The position numbers and the translations under genes are program-made. The notes below the pieces were generated by a model. That model saw nothing but the letters and a program-made list of their open reading frames with translations, was not told the origin of the DNA and made no database searches. This document shows, one piece after another, positions 15,975-24,320 of a stretch of DNA of 64,000 nt; position 1 is the stretch's first letter; every line of letters starts with the position of its first letter. Source of the DNA: Obesumbacterium proteus (lineage in GTDB: Bacteria; Pseudomonadota; Gammaproteobacteria; Enterobacterales; Enterobacteriaceae); the NCBI RefSeq assembly GCF_001586165.1, contig NZ_CP014608.1:4154001-4218000 (forward strand). The letters are read 5' to 3'.

Positions 15975-17720
15975 TCAGTCATAAAAATCCCTTGCAGGAT
16001 CCAGCACCGGACGCACAATCCCTGCGCGAATGGTGAAATCACCAAAGCCTTCATCGGCTTCTCGTTCTTTCGCCCAACGGCCTACCAATTCGTCGATCAC
16101 GCCGAGGATTTCTGCATCGGTGATGTTTTCGCGATACATTCTCGGGATCCGCGTTCCGGCGCGATTCCCACCTAAATGCAGGTTGTAGCGCCCCAGCGCT
16201 TTTCCGACCAGACCAATTTCCGCCAACAGCGCACGGCCACAGCCGTTTGGACAACCGGTGACTCGCAGAACAATATGTTCATCGCCAACGCCGTGGCTTT
16301 GCATAATCTCTTCAACCTGAGTCACGAACTGCGGCAGGAAGCGCTCGGCTTCTGCCATCGCCAGCGGACAGGTTGGGTAAGACACGCAGGCCATTGAGTT
16401 TTTACGCTGCTCGCTAACGCCGTCGTCGATCAGGCCATGTTCACGCGCAATTTGTTCGATACGGGCTTTGTCTTTTTCAGCCACGCCCGCCACAATCAGG
16501 TTTTGATTCGCCGTCAGACGGAAATCCCCCTGATGAATCTTGGCAATCTCTGCCATGCCGGTTTTCAACGGACGATTTGGATAGTCCAGAATGCGCCCAT
16601 TTTCAATAAACAGCGTCAAATGCCATTTATTATCAATGCCCTTCACCCAGCCAATGCGATCGCCACGTCCGGTAAACTCATAAGGACGTACCGGCTCGAA
16701 CGTTACTCCCGCACGCTTTTCCACTTCGGCTTTAAAGTTTTCTACGCCGACGCGCTCTAAGGTGTACTTGGTTTTTGCATTCTTACGATTGGTGCGGTTT
16801 CCCCAGTCGCGCTGCGTCGTCACCACGCCTTCAGCCACCGCCAACGTGTGCTCGACGGGAATAAAGCCAAGCTCGCTGGCCGTGCGGGCATAGGTCGCCT
16901 TATCGCCATGAGCAATAGACAGTCCACCGCCGACCAGCACGTTAAAACCGATCAGCTTGCCGTTTTCAGCAATCGCCACAAAGTTGAGATCGTTGGCATG
17001 CAAATCCACATCGTTTTGCGGCGGGATCACCACCGTAGTTTTGAACTTACGCGGTAAATAGGTTGCACCAAGAATCGGCTCTTCATCGGTAGTTTCGACT
17101 TTTTCCTGATCCAGCCACACTTCTGCATAGGCGCGAGTGCGCGGCAACAGATGTTCAGACAGTTTTTTCGCCCACTCATAGGCTTCTTGGTGCAGCTCTG
17201 ACTCTACAGGATTCGACGTGCACAGCACGTTACGGTTAACGTCATTGGCGGTCGCCAACGCATCTAAGCCCAAACGATTAAGCAGCTGATGCACTGGCTT
17301 AACGTTTTGCTTCAAAATGCCGTGAAACTGGAACGTTTGACGGTTGGTAATACGAATGCTGCCGTACAGCGTGCTTTCGTCGGCAAACTTATCGATACCC
17401 AGCCATTGCTGTGGCGTCATCACGCCGCCCGGTAAACGGCAGCGCAGCATCATGGCATGACGCGGTTCTAGCTTTTGCTCGGCGCGTTCGGCGCGAATAT
17501 CGCGGTCGTCCTGCTGGTACATACCGTGAAAACGGATCAGCAGAAAATTGTCACCGTTAAAGCCACCGGTCAGACCATCATTTAAATCTTCGGCAATAGT
17601 GCCGCGCAGAAAATTGCTCTCACGCTTAAGACGCTCAGCGTCGGCCAAGGGTGCATCGACCACCAAGGGCCCCGGGTGTTTGCTGCTAAAAGCGTAATTA
17701 TCTTGCATCGATTTGCTCAT
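15975..17720 (-). CDS. cysI: Sulfite reductase hemoprotein subunit CysI
   Basis: Catalytic subunit that reduces sulfite to sulfide with six electrons; holds siroheme and a 4Fe-4S cluster. Cluster ligands are in ACVSYPTCPLA and VTGCPNGCGRA near residues 440-490. The N-terminal repeat has the siroheme-contacting RCRLPGG and ITNRQTFQFHG segments. Length 581 is slightly above E. coli (570). The ATG lies two bases beyond the cysJ stop, so translation is coupled and only a weak ribosome site is present; MQDNYAF four codons in is an alternative start. Confidence 0.97.
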   Translation of the reverse strand: MSKSMQDNYAFSSKHPGPLVVDAPLADAERLKRESNFLRGTIAEDLNDGLTGGFNGDNFLLIRFHGMYQQDDRDIRAERAEQKLEPRHAMMLRCRLPGGVMTPQQWLGIDKFADESTLYGSIRITNRQTFQFHGILKQNVKPVHQLLNRLGLDALATANDVNRNVLCTSNPVESELHQEAYEWAKKLSEHLLPRTRAYAEVWLDQEKVETTDEEPILGATYLPRKFKTTVVIPPQNDVDLHANDLNFVAIAENGKLIGFNVLVGGGLSIAHGDKATYARTASELGFIPVEHTLAVAEGVVTTQRDWGNRTNRKNAKTKYTLERVGVENFKAEVEKRAGVTFEPVRPYEFTGRGDRIGWVKGIDNKWHLTLFIENGRILDYPNRPLKTGMAEIAKIHQGDFRLTANQNLIVAGVAEKDKARIEQIAREHGLIDDGVSEQRKNSMACVSYPTCPLAMAEAERFLPQFVTQVEEIMQSHGVGDEHIVLRVTGCPNGCGRALLAEIGLVGKALGRYNLHLGGNRAGTRIPRMYRENITDAEILGVIDELVGRWAKEREADEGFGDFTIRAGIVRPVLDPARDFYD

Positions 17721-17722
17721 TA

Positions 17723-19525
17723 TTAGTAAACGTCCCGCTGATAGCGGCGCTCTACGCGCAGCTCACTTAAAAATTCATCGGCCTGCTCGGCATCCATTCC
17801 ACCGTGTTCAGCCAATAGCTCCAGTAACGCCTGTTCAACATCTTTCGCCATGCGGTTGGCGTCTCCGCAGACGTAAATATGTGCGCCCTGTTCGATCCAG
17901 CGCCAAACCTCGGCCCCTTGCTCACGCAGCTTGTCCTGTACATAGACTTTATGTTTTTGATCGCGTGACCAAGCCAAATCGATACGGGATAGAACGCCAT
18001 CTTTGACAAAGCGCTGCCATTCCACCTGATACAGAAAATCTTCGGTAAAGTGAGGGTTGCCAAAGAAAAGCCAGTTAAGGCCTTCTGCTCCTTCAGCTGC
18101 ACGTTGTTGAATGAACGCACGGAACGGAGCAATGCCGGTACCAGGGCCAATCATAATGACCGGCGTTTGTGGATTAGCAGGCAGACGGAAATTGTCGTTA
18201 TGCTCGATGAAAACGCGCAGCTCGCCGTCTTCTTCCAGACGATCGGCTAAATAACCCGAAGCACCGCCTGTGCGTGCACGGCCATCAACCTCATAACGCA
18301 CCACGCCAACGGTAATATGCACTTCGCTGCCCACTTCCTCTTGAGAAGATGCGATGGAATAAAGACGCGGCGTTAACGGGCGTAACAGCGCCACTAGCTG
18401 CTCAGCGTCTAAATCAGCCGGTGCTTGGCGGATCATGTCCGGCAGCGGCGTGGTTTGTGCGTATTGTTGCAGCTGATGCTTATCCGCCAAGAGCTCAATC
18501 AAGCGCTCATCGCGCGAAAGTGCCGCGTATTTTTCTACAATAACGGTGGTGTTTTGCGTAAGCTCCAAGCGCTCGGTCAGCGCCTCACGCAGCGTCATCG
18601 TTTGGTCGTTAAGAGTGACCGTCTCGTCGCCGGTGCGCCAAATCAGGCCAATAATTTCTTCAACCAAATCGGGATCGTTGTGATACCACACGCCCAGTGC
18701 ATCGCCCGGCTGGTAGCTCAGGCCCGATTCACCGAGATCGATTTCAATGTGGCGCACGTCTTTATCCGAGTTGCGGCCGGTAATTTTTTGCTTCACCGCT
18801 AAAGAGGCGGTTAGCGGGGATTCTTTGCTGTATGGGCTGCTCACGATCTGCGCGACGCTTCCGGCTACGCTAACCTGAGTCTGCGCCGCCGTTGCCTGTG
18901 GTACGCGCTGTTTCAAAACGTCTACGATCTGCTTACGCCATGCTTCTGCCGCGGATTTGAAATCAACATCGGCGTCGGCGCGGTCGAATAAGCGCTCCCC
19001 ACCCAGTTCTGCTAAACGGGCATCAAAATCTTTTCCGGTTTGGCAAAAGTTTTCATAAGAAGTATCACCAAGGCCAAACACCGCAAACGCCGTTCCGGCC
19101 ATCTGTGGGGCTTTTTTGGAGAACAAATATTTGTGCAACGCGACGGCTTCTTCCGGTGGTTCGCCTTCCCCTTGGGTTGAAGCAACAATCAGCAGCAGTT
19201 TTTCCTGCGCGATCTGTTTGAATTTATAGTCACCCGCGTTAACCAACGTCACCCCCAAACCCGCGGCGGTTAAGTCATCGCGCAGTTGCTCAGCCACCCG
19301 TCGTGCATTGCCCGTTTGCGAAGCGGAAATCACGGTAACTGACGCGGCTGCGGCCGGTGCTGGCGTCACGGCTACCGTACCTGGCTGTTGATTAACCATT
19401 CCCCAGAAATAACCGGAGAGCCACGCCAGCTGGTGTGGTGAAAACTCACCAATCGCCGACTGGAGCTTTGCCAATTGCTCCGGCGTGAGTGGAAGCATAG
19501 AAGTAGGAGGAGCCTGAGTCGTCAT
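17723..19525 (-). CDS. cysJ: Sulfite reductase flavoprotein subunit CysJ
   Basis: Carries electrons from NADPH through FAD and FMN to CysI. The 600-residue protein has a flavodoxin domain (about 63-200; SASQTGNARRVAEQL, TQGEGEPPEEA), a connecting FAD domain (RLYSIASSQ, GGASGYLADRL), and the NADPH domain (GPGTGIAPFRAF, YVCGDANRMAKDV) ending in RYQRDVY. First gene of cysJIH, expected to be activated by CysB with acetylserine when sulfur is scarce; I could not pinpoint the CysB sites in the upstream region. Confidence 0.97.
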   Translation of the reverse strand: MTTQAPPTSMLPLTPEQLAKLQSAIGEFSPHQLAWLSGYFWGMVNQQPGTVAVTPAPAAAASVTVISASQTGNARRVAEQLRDDLTAAGLGVTLVNAGDYKFKQIAQEKLLLIVASTQGEGEPPEEAVALHKYLFSKKAPQMAGTAFAVFGLGDTSYENFCQTGKDFDARLAELGGERLFDRADADVDFKSAAEAWRKQIVDVLKQRVPQATAAQTQVSVAGSVAQIVSSPYSKESPLTASLAVKQKITGRNSDKDVRHIEIDLGESGLSYQPGDALGVWYHNDPDLVEEIIGLIWRTGDETVTLNDQTMTLREALTERLELTQNTTVIVEKYAALSRDERLIELLADKHQLQQYAQTTPLPDMIRQAPADLDAEQLVALLRPLTPRLYSIASSQEEVGSEVHITVGVVRYEVDGRARTGGASGYLADRLEEDGELRVFIEHNDNFRLPANPQTPVIMIGPGTGIAPFRAFIQQRAAEGAEGLNWLFFGNPHFTEDFLYQVEWQRFVKDGVLSRIDLAWSRDQKHKVYVQDKLREQGAEVWRWIEQGAHIYVCGDANRMAKDVEQALLELLAEHGGMDAEQADEFLSELRVERRYQRDVY

Positions 19526-19943
19526 TGCTAAGTGTTCCTTGCACAGTGATCCCTTTGGTACTTCAAGCAGCCTCAGACTTAGCTTTAAGAACCGTGGGTG
19601 TGGCGAATTGATGTAGCGCTTTTTGTAAGGTTACCTAGCTGGATAATAACAATTAAATAAGTGATGGAAATAACAAATAACCATTTGAACTAACCACTAA
19701 TTCAGGTAGGTGATAGAGGCTGGAGTGTTTTAGGCGAAAGTCTATAAAATCAATGAATAACAGTTAGTTATTACATAACTATTCCCACTGACTTTGCTAT
19801 TAGCTTTATTATTCACGCCTAAGGGAGTCTTAATAGATAGGATTAAACATTTCATCGCCCGTTAAAAAAATAACGCAGCGGAAATAAAACAGGCGACCTC
19901 TTGGGCATTGAAGAATAAATTTTCTGCTTATACTCAAACAATC
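19526..19943. other. Divergent promoter region between cysJ and queD
   Basis: AT-rich, no open frame of note. It must hold the cysJ promoter and CysB sites and the queD promoter. Several TAA(C/T)-rich stretches could be CysB half sites, but the motif is too loose to place by eye. Confidence 0.5.
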
Positions 19944-19995
19944 GCGGTAAAACTACCGCCAACGGGCGCTTTCCGGTAGTATGCGCAGGTTTTTT
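19944..19995 (+). promoter_or_regulatory. queD leader with two competing hairpins
   Basis: GCGGTA (19944-19949) pairs with TACCGC (19954-19959). CTACCG (19953-19958) can instead pair with CGGTAG (19974-19979). A six-T run follows at 19990-19995 and the queD ribosome site soon after. The exclusive folding suggests an attenuator or ligand-sensing leader. It does not look like a known preQ1 class. Confidence 0.45.
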
Positions 19996-20013
19996 AGGTT
20001 ACGAGGCGTCATC

Positions 20014-20373
20014 ATGACAACCACCCTGTTTAAAGATTTTCAGTTTGAAGCTGCGCACCATCTGCCACACGTTCCGGAAGGACATAAGTGTGGTCGCCTG
20101 CACGGCCATTCGTTTTTAGTACGCATTGAAATTACCGGCGAAGTGGATGCTTATACCGGCTGGGTGATGGATTTTGCCGAGCTGAAAGCGGCGTTCAAAC
20201 CAATTCTGGACCGCCTCGACCATTATTATCTGAATGATATTCCTGGTCTTGAGAACCCAACCAGCGAAGTGTTAGCCCAGTGGATTTGGCAACAGCTGAA
20301 ACCTGAGCTGCCATTGCTAAGCGCCGTATTGGTGAAAGAAACCTGCACCGCAGGCTGCACCTATCGCGGTTGA
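20014..20373 (+). CDS. queD: 6-carboxytetrahydropterin synthase QueD
   Basis: Second step toward queuosine: dihydroneopterin triphosphate to 6-carboxy-tetrahydropterin. The 119-residue protein keeps the zinc-binding histidines (H15/H16 in FEAAHHL and H30, H32 in LHGHSF), catalytic C26 of KCGRLHG, and the WVMDFAELK motif. I chose the ATG of MTTTLF, seven bases after GAGG; the longer frame from 19981 falls in the leader. QueE and QueC, which act next, are elsewhere in this window. Confidence 0.95.
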   Translation: MTTTLFKDFQFEAAHHLPHVPEGHKCGRLHGHSFLVRIEITGEVDAYTGWVMDFAELKAAFKPILDRLDHYYLNDIPGLENPTSEVLAQWIWQQLKPELPLLSAVLVKETCTAGCTYRG

Positions 20374-20385
20374 TCGTTGCCATGG

Positions 20386-20417
20386 TGTGACCGGTATTGC
20401 ACCGGTCACATAAATTT
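20386..20417 (+). terminator. Terminator after queD
   Basis: Ten perfect pairs, TGTGACCGGT/ACCGGTCACA, around ATTGC, then TAAATTT. It begins 12 bases beyond the queD stop. Confidence 0.75.
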
Positions 20418-20456
20418 CGCACATCTATTGCACACATAAGTCGCGCTAGTGATTGA

Positions 20457-20771
20457 TTAGCGTTTTGAGAGCAAGAGCCCCAGAATCAGCCCTGCGGTTG
20501 CCCCAATTCCCACGCTGTGCCACGGTTTATTCCGCACGTAGCCATTCACATCACAGCAGGCATTTTTCACCCGATCCGTTACAGGACACGGCGTATCGCC
20601 GCTGATGCGTGCTTTCACCTCACGCAGCGTATCTTGTGCGCTACGGCGCAGCGAAGCGATTTCATCCTCCGTCTTATCCGCTCCCTCCTGCAACACACCT
20701 TCAAGCGCGTCCGCCAACAATGAAACCTCTTCTTCGATGGTTCGTTCAACTTTATCGGTTTTTCTAAACAT
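20457..20771 (-). CDS. ElaB/YqjD/YgaM-family membrane-anchored protein
   Basis: A 104-residue protein of the DUF883 type. The N-terminal two thirds is charged and coiled-coil-like; the C-terminus carries VRNKPWHSVGIGATAGLILGLLLSKR-like anchor features, that is the W-S-V-G motif and one helix with a glycine zipper. In E. coli relatives (YqjD, ElaB) this tail anchors the protein in the inner membrane and the N-terminus binds ribosomes in stationary phase. I start at MFRKTDK, behind GAGGGA; upstream in-frame ATGs add a non-homologous segment. Two cysteine patches (TPCPV, ACC) in the middle are unusual for the family. Confidence 0.85.
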   Translation of the reverse strand: MFRKTDKVERTIEEEVSLLADALEGVLQEGADKTEDEIASLRRSAQDTLREVKARISGDTPCPVTDRVKNACCDVNGYVRNKPWHSVGIGATAGLILGLLLSKR

Positions 20772-21031
20772 AGTGTTCCCTCTTTGCTGTATCAAAATCA
20801 TGTTCAAAGGATTGGCGAAAAATGATTAGCAAATTTAATGCTAGCTAATAAGCATAGTTGAAACTCAGCGATAAGGGTTCGGAGTGTTCTGGAAAGCGAT
20901 TGAGAAACCAAAAAGCGCTGTTTAAAAAATCCGCTCGACAGAATCTTCGGCTTCGCCTATTTTCGTTAATAGCCTGTAAACAGGCAGCGTCGCTCGGACG
21001 GTCCGGGCGCTAACGTCATCTTGAGGTATCT

Positions 21032-22246
21032 ATGACAGACTCACGCACTCCGCGTCGTTTTACTCGTATTGATCGTCTTCCCCCTTATGTATTTAACATT
21101 ACCGCTGAGCTAAAAATGGCTGCGCGCAGGCGCGGCGAAGACATTATCGATCTCAGCATGGGGAACCCAGACGGCCCAACGCCGCCGCACATCGTTGAAA
21201 AAATGTGTACGGTTGCACAGCGTGAAGATACCCACGGCTACTCCACCTCACGCGGTATTCCGCGTTTACGCCGCGCGATCTCGCACTGGTATCAAGATCG
21301 TTATCAGGTCGATATCGATCCCGATAGCGAAGCCATTGTTACCATCGGTTCCAAAGAGGGTCTGGCACATTTGATGCTGGCCACGCTCGATCATGGCGAT
21401 ACCGTTTTAGTACCGAATCCTAGCTACCCTATTCACATTTACGGCGCGGTCATTGCGGGTGCGCAGGTGCGTTCCGTGCCGCTGGTTTCAGGCATCGACT
21501 TTTTCAACGAATTAGAACGCGCCATTCGCGAAAGTATTCCCAAGCCTAAAATGATGATTCTGGGCTTTCCTTCGAACCCTACCGCGCAGTGCGTTGAATT
21601 AGATTTCTTTGAGCGCGTCATCAAGCTGGCGAAAGAACACGATATTTTGGTGGTACACGATTTGGCCTATGCCGACATTGTGTATGACGGCTGGAAAGCC
21701 CCTTCAATCATGCAAATTCCCGGAGCCAAAGACGTCGCCGTCGAGTTTTTCACACTGTCGAAAAGCTACAACATGGCTGGCTGGCGCATCGGTTTTATGG
21801 TCGGCAATCCTGAGCTGATTAACGCGCTGGCACGCATCAAGAGCTACCACGACTACGGGACTTTTACGCCATTGCAGGTGGCGGCGATTGCCGCACTCGA
21901 AGGCGATCAGCAATGCGTGCGAGATATTGCCGAGCAATACCGTCAACGCCGCAACGTGCTGGTCAAAGGGCTGCATGAAGCCGGTTGGATGGTAGAGAAC
22001 CCCAAAGCGTCGATGTATGTTTGGGCAAAAATCCCCGATGCCTATGCGCACCTTGGATCGCTTGAATTTGCCAAAAAGCTGTTGGCCGATGCCAAAGTCT
22101 CCGTTTCCCCTGGAATTGGTTTTGGTGACTACGGCGATACCCACGTTCGTTTCGCCCTGATCGAAAACCAAGACCGTATTCGTCAGGCCGTGCGCGGGAT
22201 TAAAAGCATGTTTAGAAAAGATGGGCTGATTGCAAGCAAGTCATAA
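21032..22246 (+). CDS. alaC: Alanine aminotransferase AlaC
   Basis: PLP-dependent class I aminotransferase that makes alanine from pyruvate and glutamate. 404 residues. Visible motifs: SMGNPDGPTP near residue 42, NPSYPIH, GFPSNPTAQ, HDLAYADI, and the PLP-lysine K244 in SKSYNMAGWR, with the C-terminal FGDYGDTHVRFAL. Very close to E. coli AlaC (YfdZ, 412 residues). The start follows TTGAGG. The 225-base region upstream contains small stems (CCTGTAAACAGG and GCTCGGAC/GTCCGGGC) and may be a structured leader. Confidence 0.95.
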   Translation: MTDSRTPRRFTRIDRLPPYVFNITAELKMAARRRGEDIIDLSMGNPDGPTPPHIVEKMCTVAQREDTHGYSTSRGIPRLRRAISHWYQDRYQVDIDPDSEAIVTIGSKEGLAHLMLATLDHGDTVLVPNPSYPIHIYGAVIAGAQVRSVPLVSGIDFFNELERAIRESIPKPKMMILGFPSNPTAQCVELDFFERVIKLAKEHDILVVHDLAYADIVYDGWKAPSIMQIPGAKDVAVEFFTLSKSYNMAGWRIGFMVGNPELINALARIKSYHDYGTFTPLQVAAIAALEGDQQCVRDIAEQYRQRRNVLVKGLHEAGWMVENPKASMYVWAKIPDAYAHLGSLEFAKKLLADAKVSVSPGIGFGDYGDTHVRFALIENQDRIRQAVRGIKSMFRKDGLIASKS

Positions 22247-22324
22247 ACCCTCCCGTGATATTTGGGTAATGACCCCACCCTAACCCTCCCCTTCGCAGGG
22301 GAGGGAACTGTTCAGTGATGTTTA

Positions 22325-22657
22325 ATAACCACACACTAACCATGCCCTTTGCAAGGAGGGAACTGTGCGGTGATGTTCGTAAGAATCTCGATCGGCTCCT
22401 CCCCCTGCGAAGGGGGAGGCTGGGAGGGGGGTCTTATAACCCCACACTAGCCATGCCCTTTGCTGGGAGAGAAACTGTGCAGTGATGTTCGTAAGAATCT
22501 CGATCGGCTCCTCTCCCTGCGAAGGGGGAGGCTGGGAGGGGGTCTTATAACCCCACACTAACCCTTCCCTTTGCAGGAAGAGAACTGTGCGGTGATGTTC
22601 GTAAGAACCTCGATCGGCTCCTCCCCCTGCGAAGGGGGAGGCTGGGAGGGGGGCTTA
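22325..22657. repeat. Three tandem copies of a 111-base repeat
   Basis: Units start at 22325, 22436 and 22547, with a decayed partial copy at about 22266-22324. Each has ATAACCACACAC-like start, a CCCTTTGC...GG(A/G)A arm, TGTGC(A/G)GTGATGTTCGTAAGAA, and the GC-rich palindrome CTCC(C/T)CCTGCGAAGGGGGAGG followed by CTGGGAGGGGG. The palindrome matches the one at 15682. It sits between the convergent ends of alaC and hcaT. Confidence 0.88.
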
Positions 22658-22665
22658 GCCAAAAA

Positions 22666-23805
22666 CTAATGGCTTGCCACTTTCGGCCTGAAGAAAATCA
22701 CCGGCAACACCACCAGCGCCATCGCATAGAACATGCCGCCTTGATAGTGCTCAAACAGGAAACCTGACAGCATTGTCATAATCGCTACGCTTCCGCCCAT
22801 GCCTAGCGCCGAATAGACCGCTTGCAGACGGATCACATCGCCACCCTGTCGTGCCGAAATAAAGCGCATTGCCGCCAGATGACATACGGTGAAAGAGCCC
22901 GCATGCAGAATTTGAATCAAAATCAGCCACGGCAGCGCCGTTGTTGAGCCCATTAAGCTCCAACGAACCACCGCACAAAAACACGACAATAGCAGTAGCT
23001 GGGAAACCGACATGCGGCGGAATAAGCGCTTGCTTAATGCAAAGATGATCACTTCAGCAACAACGCCTAACGACCACAGATAACCGACCACCGACGCGGA
23101 ATAGCCCGCTTCCTGCCAGTAAATTGTGCTAAATCCGTAATAGCCTGCATGAGCCCCTTGAAGTAAGGCGGCACACAATAAAAAACGCCATACCGGCGCT
23201 TCTTTTAATAAAATTTTCCACGGCGTGGTTTCCTGCACCGCGCTATCTTTTGGTGCATCCTGTGGCATATGACGCGGGCGTAAAAGCATCCCCACCAGCA
23301 TGGCCGCCAGACCCGCCCACAGGCAATACATAATGGCCTTATGGCCAAAGGCATTGACCACTTCCCCTGTTACCGCTGAACCAATGACAAAGGCCATCGA
23401 TCCCCACAGGCGTACTTTGCCGTAGTCTAACCCCACCTGACGTTGCCACGTTGCGGCCAGCGCATCGGTCAGCGGAATAAGCGGCCCATAGAAAAGGCTA
23501 AATCCGGCCATCACCACCAGCAGCCACGCCCAAGCAGTACCAAAGGAAAATGCGATAGAACAAATCAGGGCGAGGAGAGCAATAAGACGGAGAGCGGTAA
23601 TCAGTTGAGAGGTTTTTTTAACGGCGGGAGCAATGAATAAACTACCAAGAAAACGGGCTATCATCCCTGCGCCAAGCAATAAGCCAATTGACTCGGGAGA
23701 AATGCCCTCGCCTTGTAGCCACAAGCTCCAAAACGGCAGAAATATGCCAAAAGAGAAAAAATAGGTGAAATAACTGAGTCCTAACCAACCAGCAGACGGC
23801 AACAT
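22666..23805 (-). CDS. hcaT: MFS transporter HcaT (3-phenylpropionate-type)
   Basis: Inner-membrane transporter of 379 residues with about 12 helices, belonging to the HcaT / nucleoside-H+ symporter-like branch: start motif LSYFTYFFSFGIFLPFW, DYGKVRLWGS, LQGAHAGYYGFS, QILHAGSFTVCHLAAMRFI, and the RPKV tail match E. coli HcaT along the length. E. coli HcaT is annotated for 3-phenylpropionate uptake; no hca catabolic genes are in this window, so the real substrate here is open. Strong AAGGAGG before the ATG. The 3' end borders the 111-base repeats. Confidence 0.9.
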   Translation of the reverse strand: MLPSAGWLGLSYFTYFFSFGIFLPFWSLWLQGEGISPESIGLLLGAGMIARFLGSLFIAPAVKKTSQLITALRLIALLALICSIAFSFGTAWAWLLVVMAGFSLFYGPLIPLTDALAATWQRQVGLDYGKVRLWGSMAFVIGSAVTGEVVNAFGHKAIMYCLWAGLAAMLVGMLLRPRHMPQDAPKDSAVQETTPWKILLKEAPVWRFLLCAALLQGAHAGYYGFSTIYWQEAGYSASVVGYLWSLGVVAEVIIFALSKRLFRRMSVSQLLLLSCFCAVVRWSLMGSTTALPWLILIQILHAGSFTVCHLAAMRFISARQGGDVIRLQAVYSALGMGGSVAIMTMLSGFLFEHYQGGMFYAMALVVLPVIFFRPKVASH

Positions 23806-24124
23806 TTTTCCTCCTTAATTTTAAACGCGCTACTTTGACAGAGGCATCCCATGCTGGCAATGAATATTGTCGCAAAATCAATTAGCAAATGAGATGTACA
23901 CATCCCCTCATCAGTTTTTTGTTCCGAGAGGTTATATAGGAAATAGGTGACAGTTTTTAACGCATGTAAGCAGCTTTGTTTAGCGGTTGTTTGCCAAGCG
24001 TAAACGGGGGTGAAACAGCTTAAAATTTTGTGAGAGGCGGGTCTAAAATTAGGATTTGATTGATTTTATATATCAGAATGCTGGTTACCATAGGCATCCC
24101 TGTTTTTGACTAGGAAGCTGACGA
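23806..24124. other. Intergenic region upstream of hcaT and the 53-aa gene
   Basis: AT-rich and without a convincing frame. It must hold the hcaT promoter and, near 24055-24080 (TTGATT ... TATATAT), possibly a promoter for the small gene at 24125. No clear operator seen. Confidence 0.4.
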
Positions 24125-24286
24125 GTGACGGAAACCACTTCGTTAAACAAAATTGATGCACTTAAAGCCGAAATTAATCAGGAAATATCCATGATCGAAT
24201 TCGACCTGAAGCTGCAAATTTCACATGATGCATTAGCCGATCATTCAGAGAAAGAACCCGACGTCGCGATAGAAGAGGCGTGCTAA
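24125..24286 (+). CDS. Unannotated 53-residue acidic protein, GTG start
   Basis: An open frame of 53 codons plus stop, starting GTG at 24125 with AGGAAG seven bases upstream. The translation begins MTETTSLNKIDALKAEI and is charged and helical: residues 8-33 look like an amphipathic or coiled-coil helix (LNKIDALKAEINQEISMIE), and the tail is very acidic (EKEPDVAIEEAC) with a single terminal cysteine. No signal peptide or membrane helix. I do not recognise the family. A hairpin at 24302-24320 follows. A good ribosome site, correct codon character and a following hairpin favour a real gene. Confidence 0.6.
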   Translation: MTETTSLNKIDALKAEINQEISMIEFDLKLQISHDALADHSEKEPDVAIEEAC

Positions 24287-24301
24287 ATCTGACTCCCTTT
24301 T

Positions 24302-24320
24302 CCCGGTTCACTGAGCCGGG
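24302..24320. terminator. Hairpin between 53-aa gene and cdh
   Basis: CCCGGTTCA and TGAGCCGGG pair with one G-U. The stem overlaps the cdh stop codon. T-content after it on the plus strand (ATTGTTTG) is modest, so it could be a weak terminator for both converging genes. Confidence 0.45.

Noticed and set aside
19921..20013. preQ1 riboswitch before queD
   Set aside because: None of the short conserved preQ1 aptamer sequence is visible; only competing hairpins are.
22322..22558. Open frame with repeated peptide units on the minus strand
   Set aside because: It is only the translation of the 111-base DNA repeats and lacks a ribosome site.
22325..22657. CRISPR array or minisatellite gene
   Set aside because: Units are joined head to tail without spacers and do not encode a supported protein.
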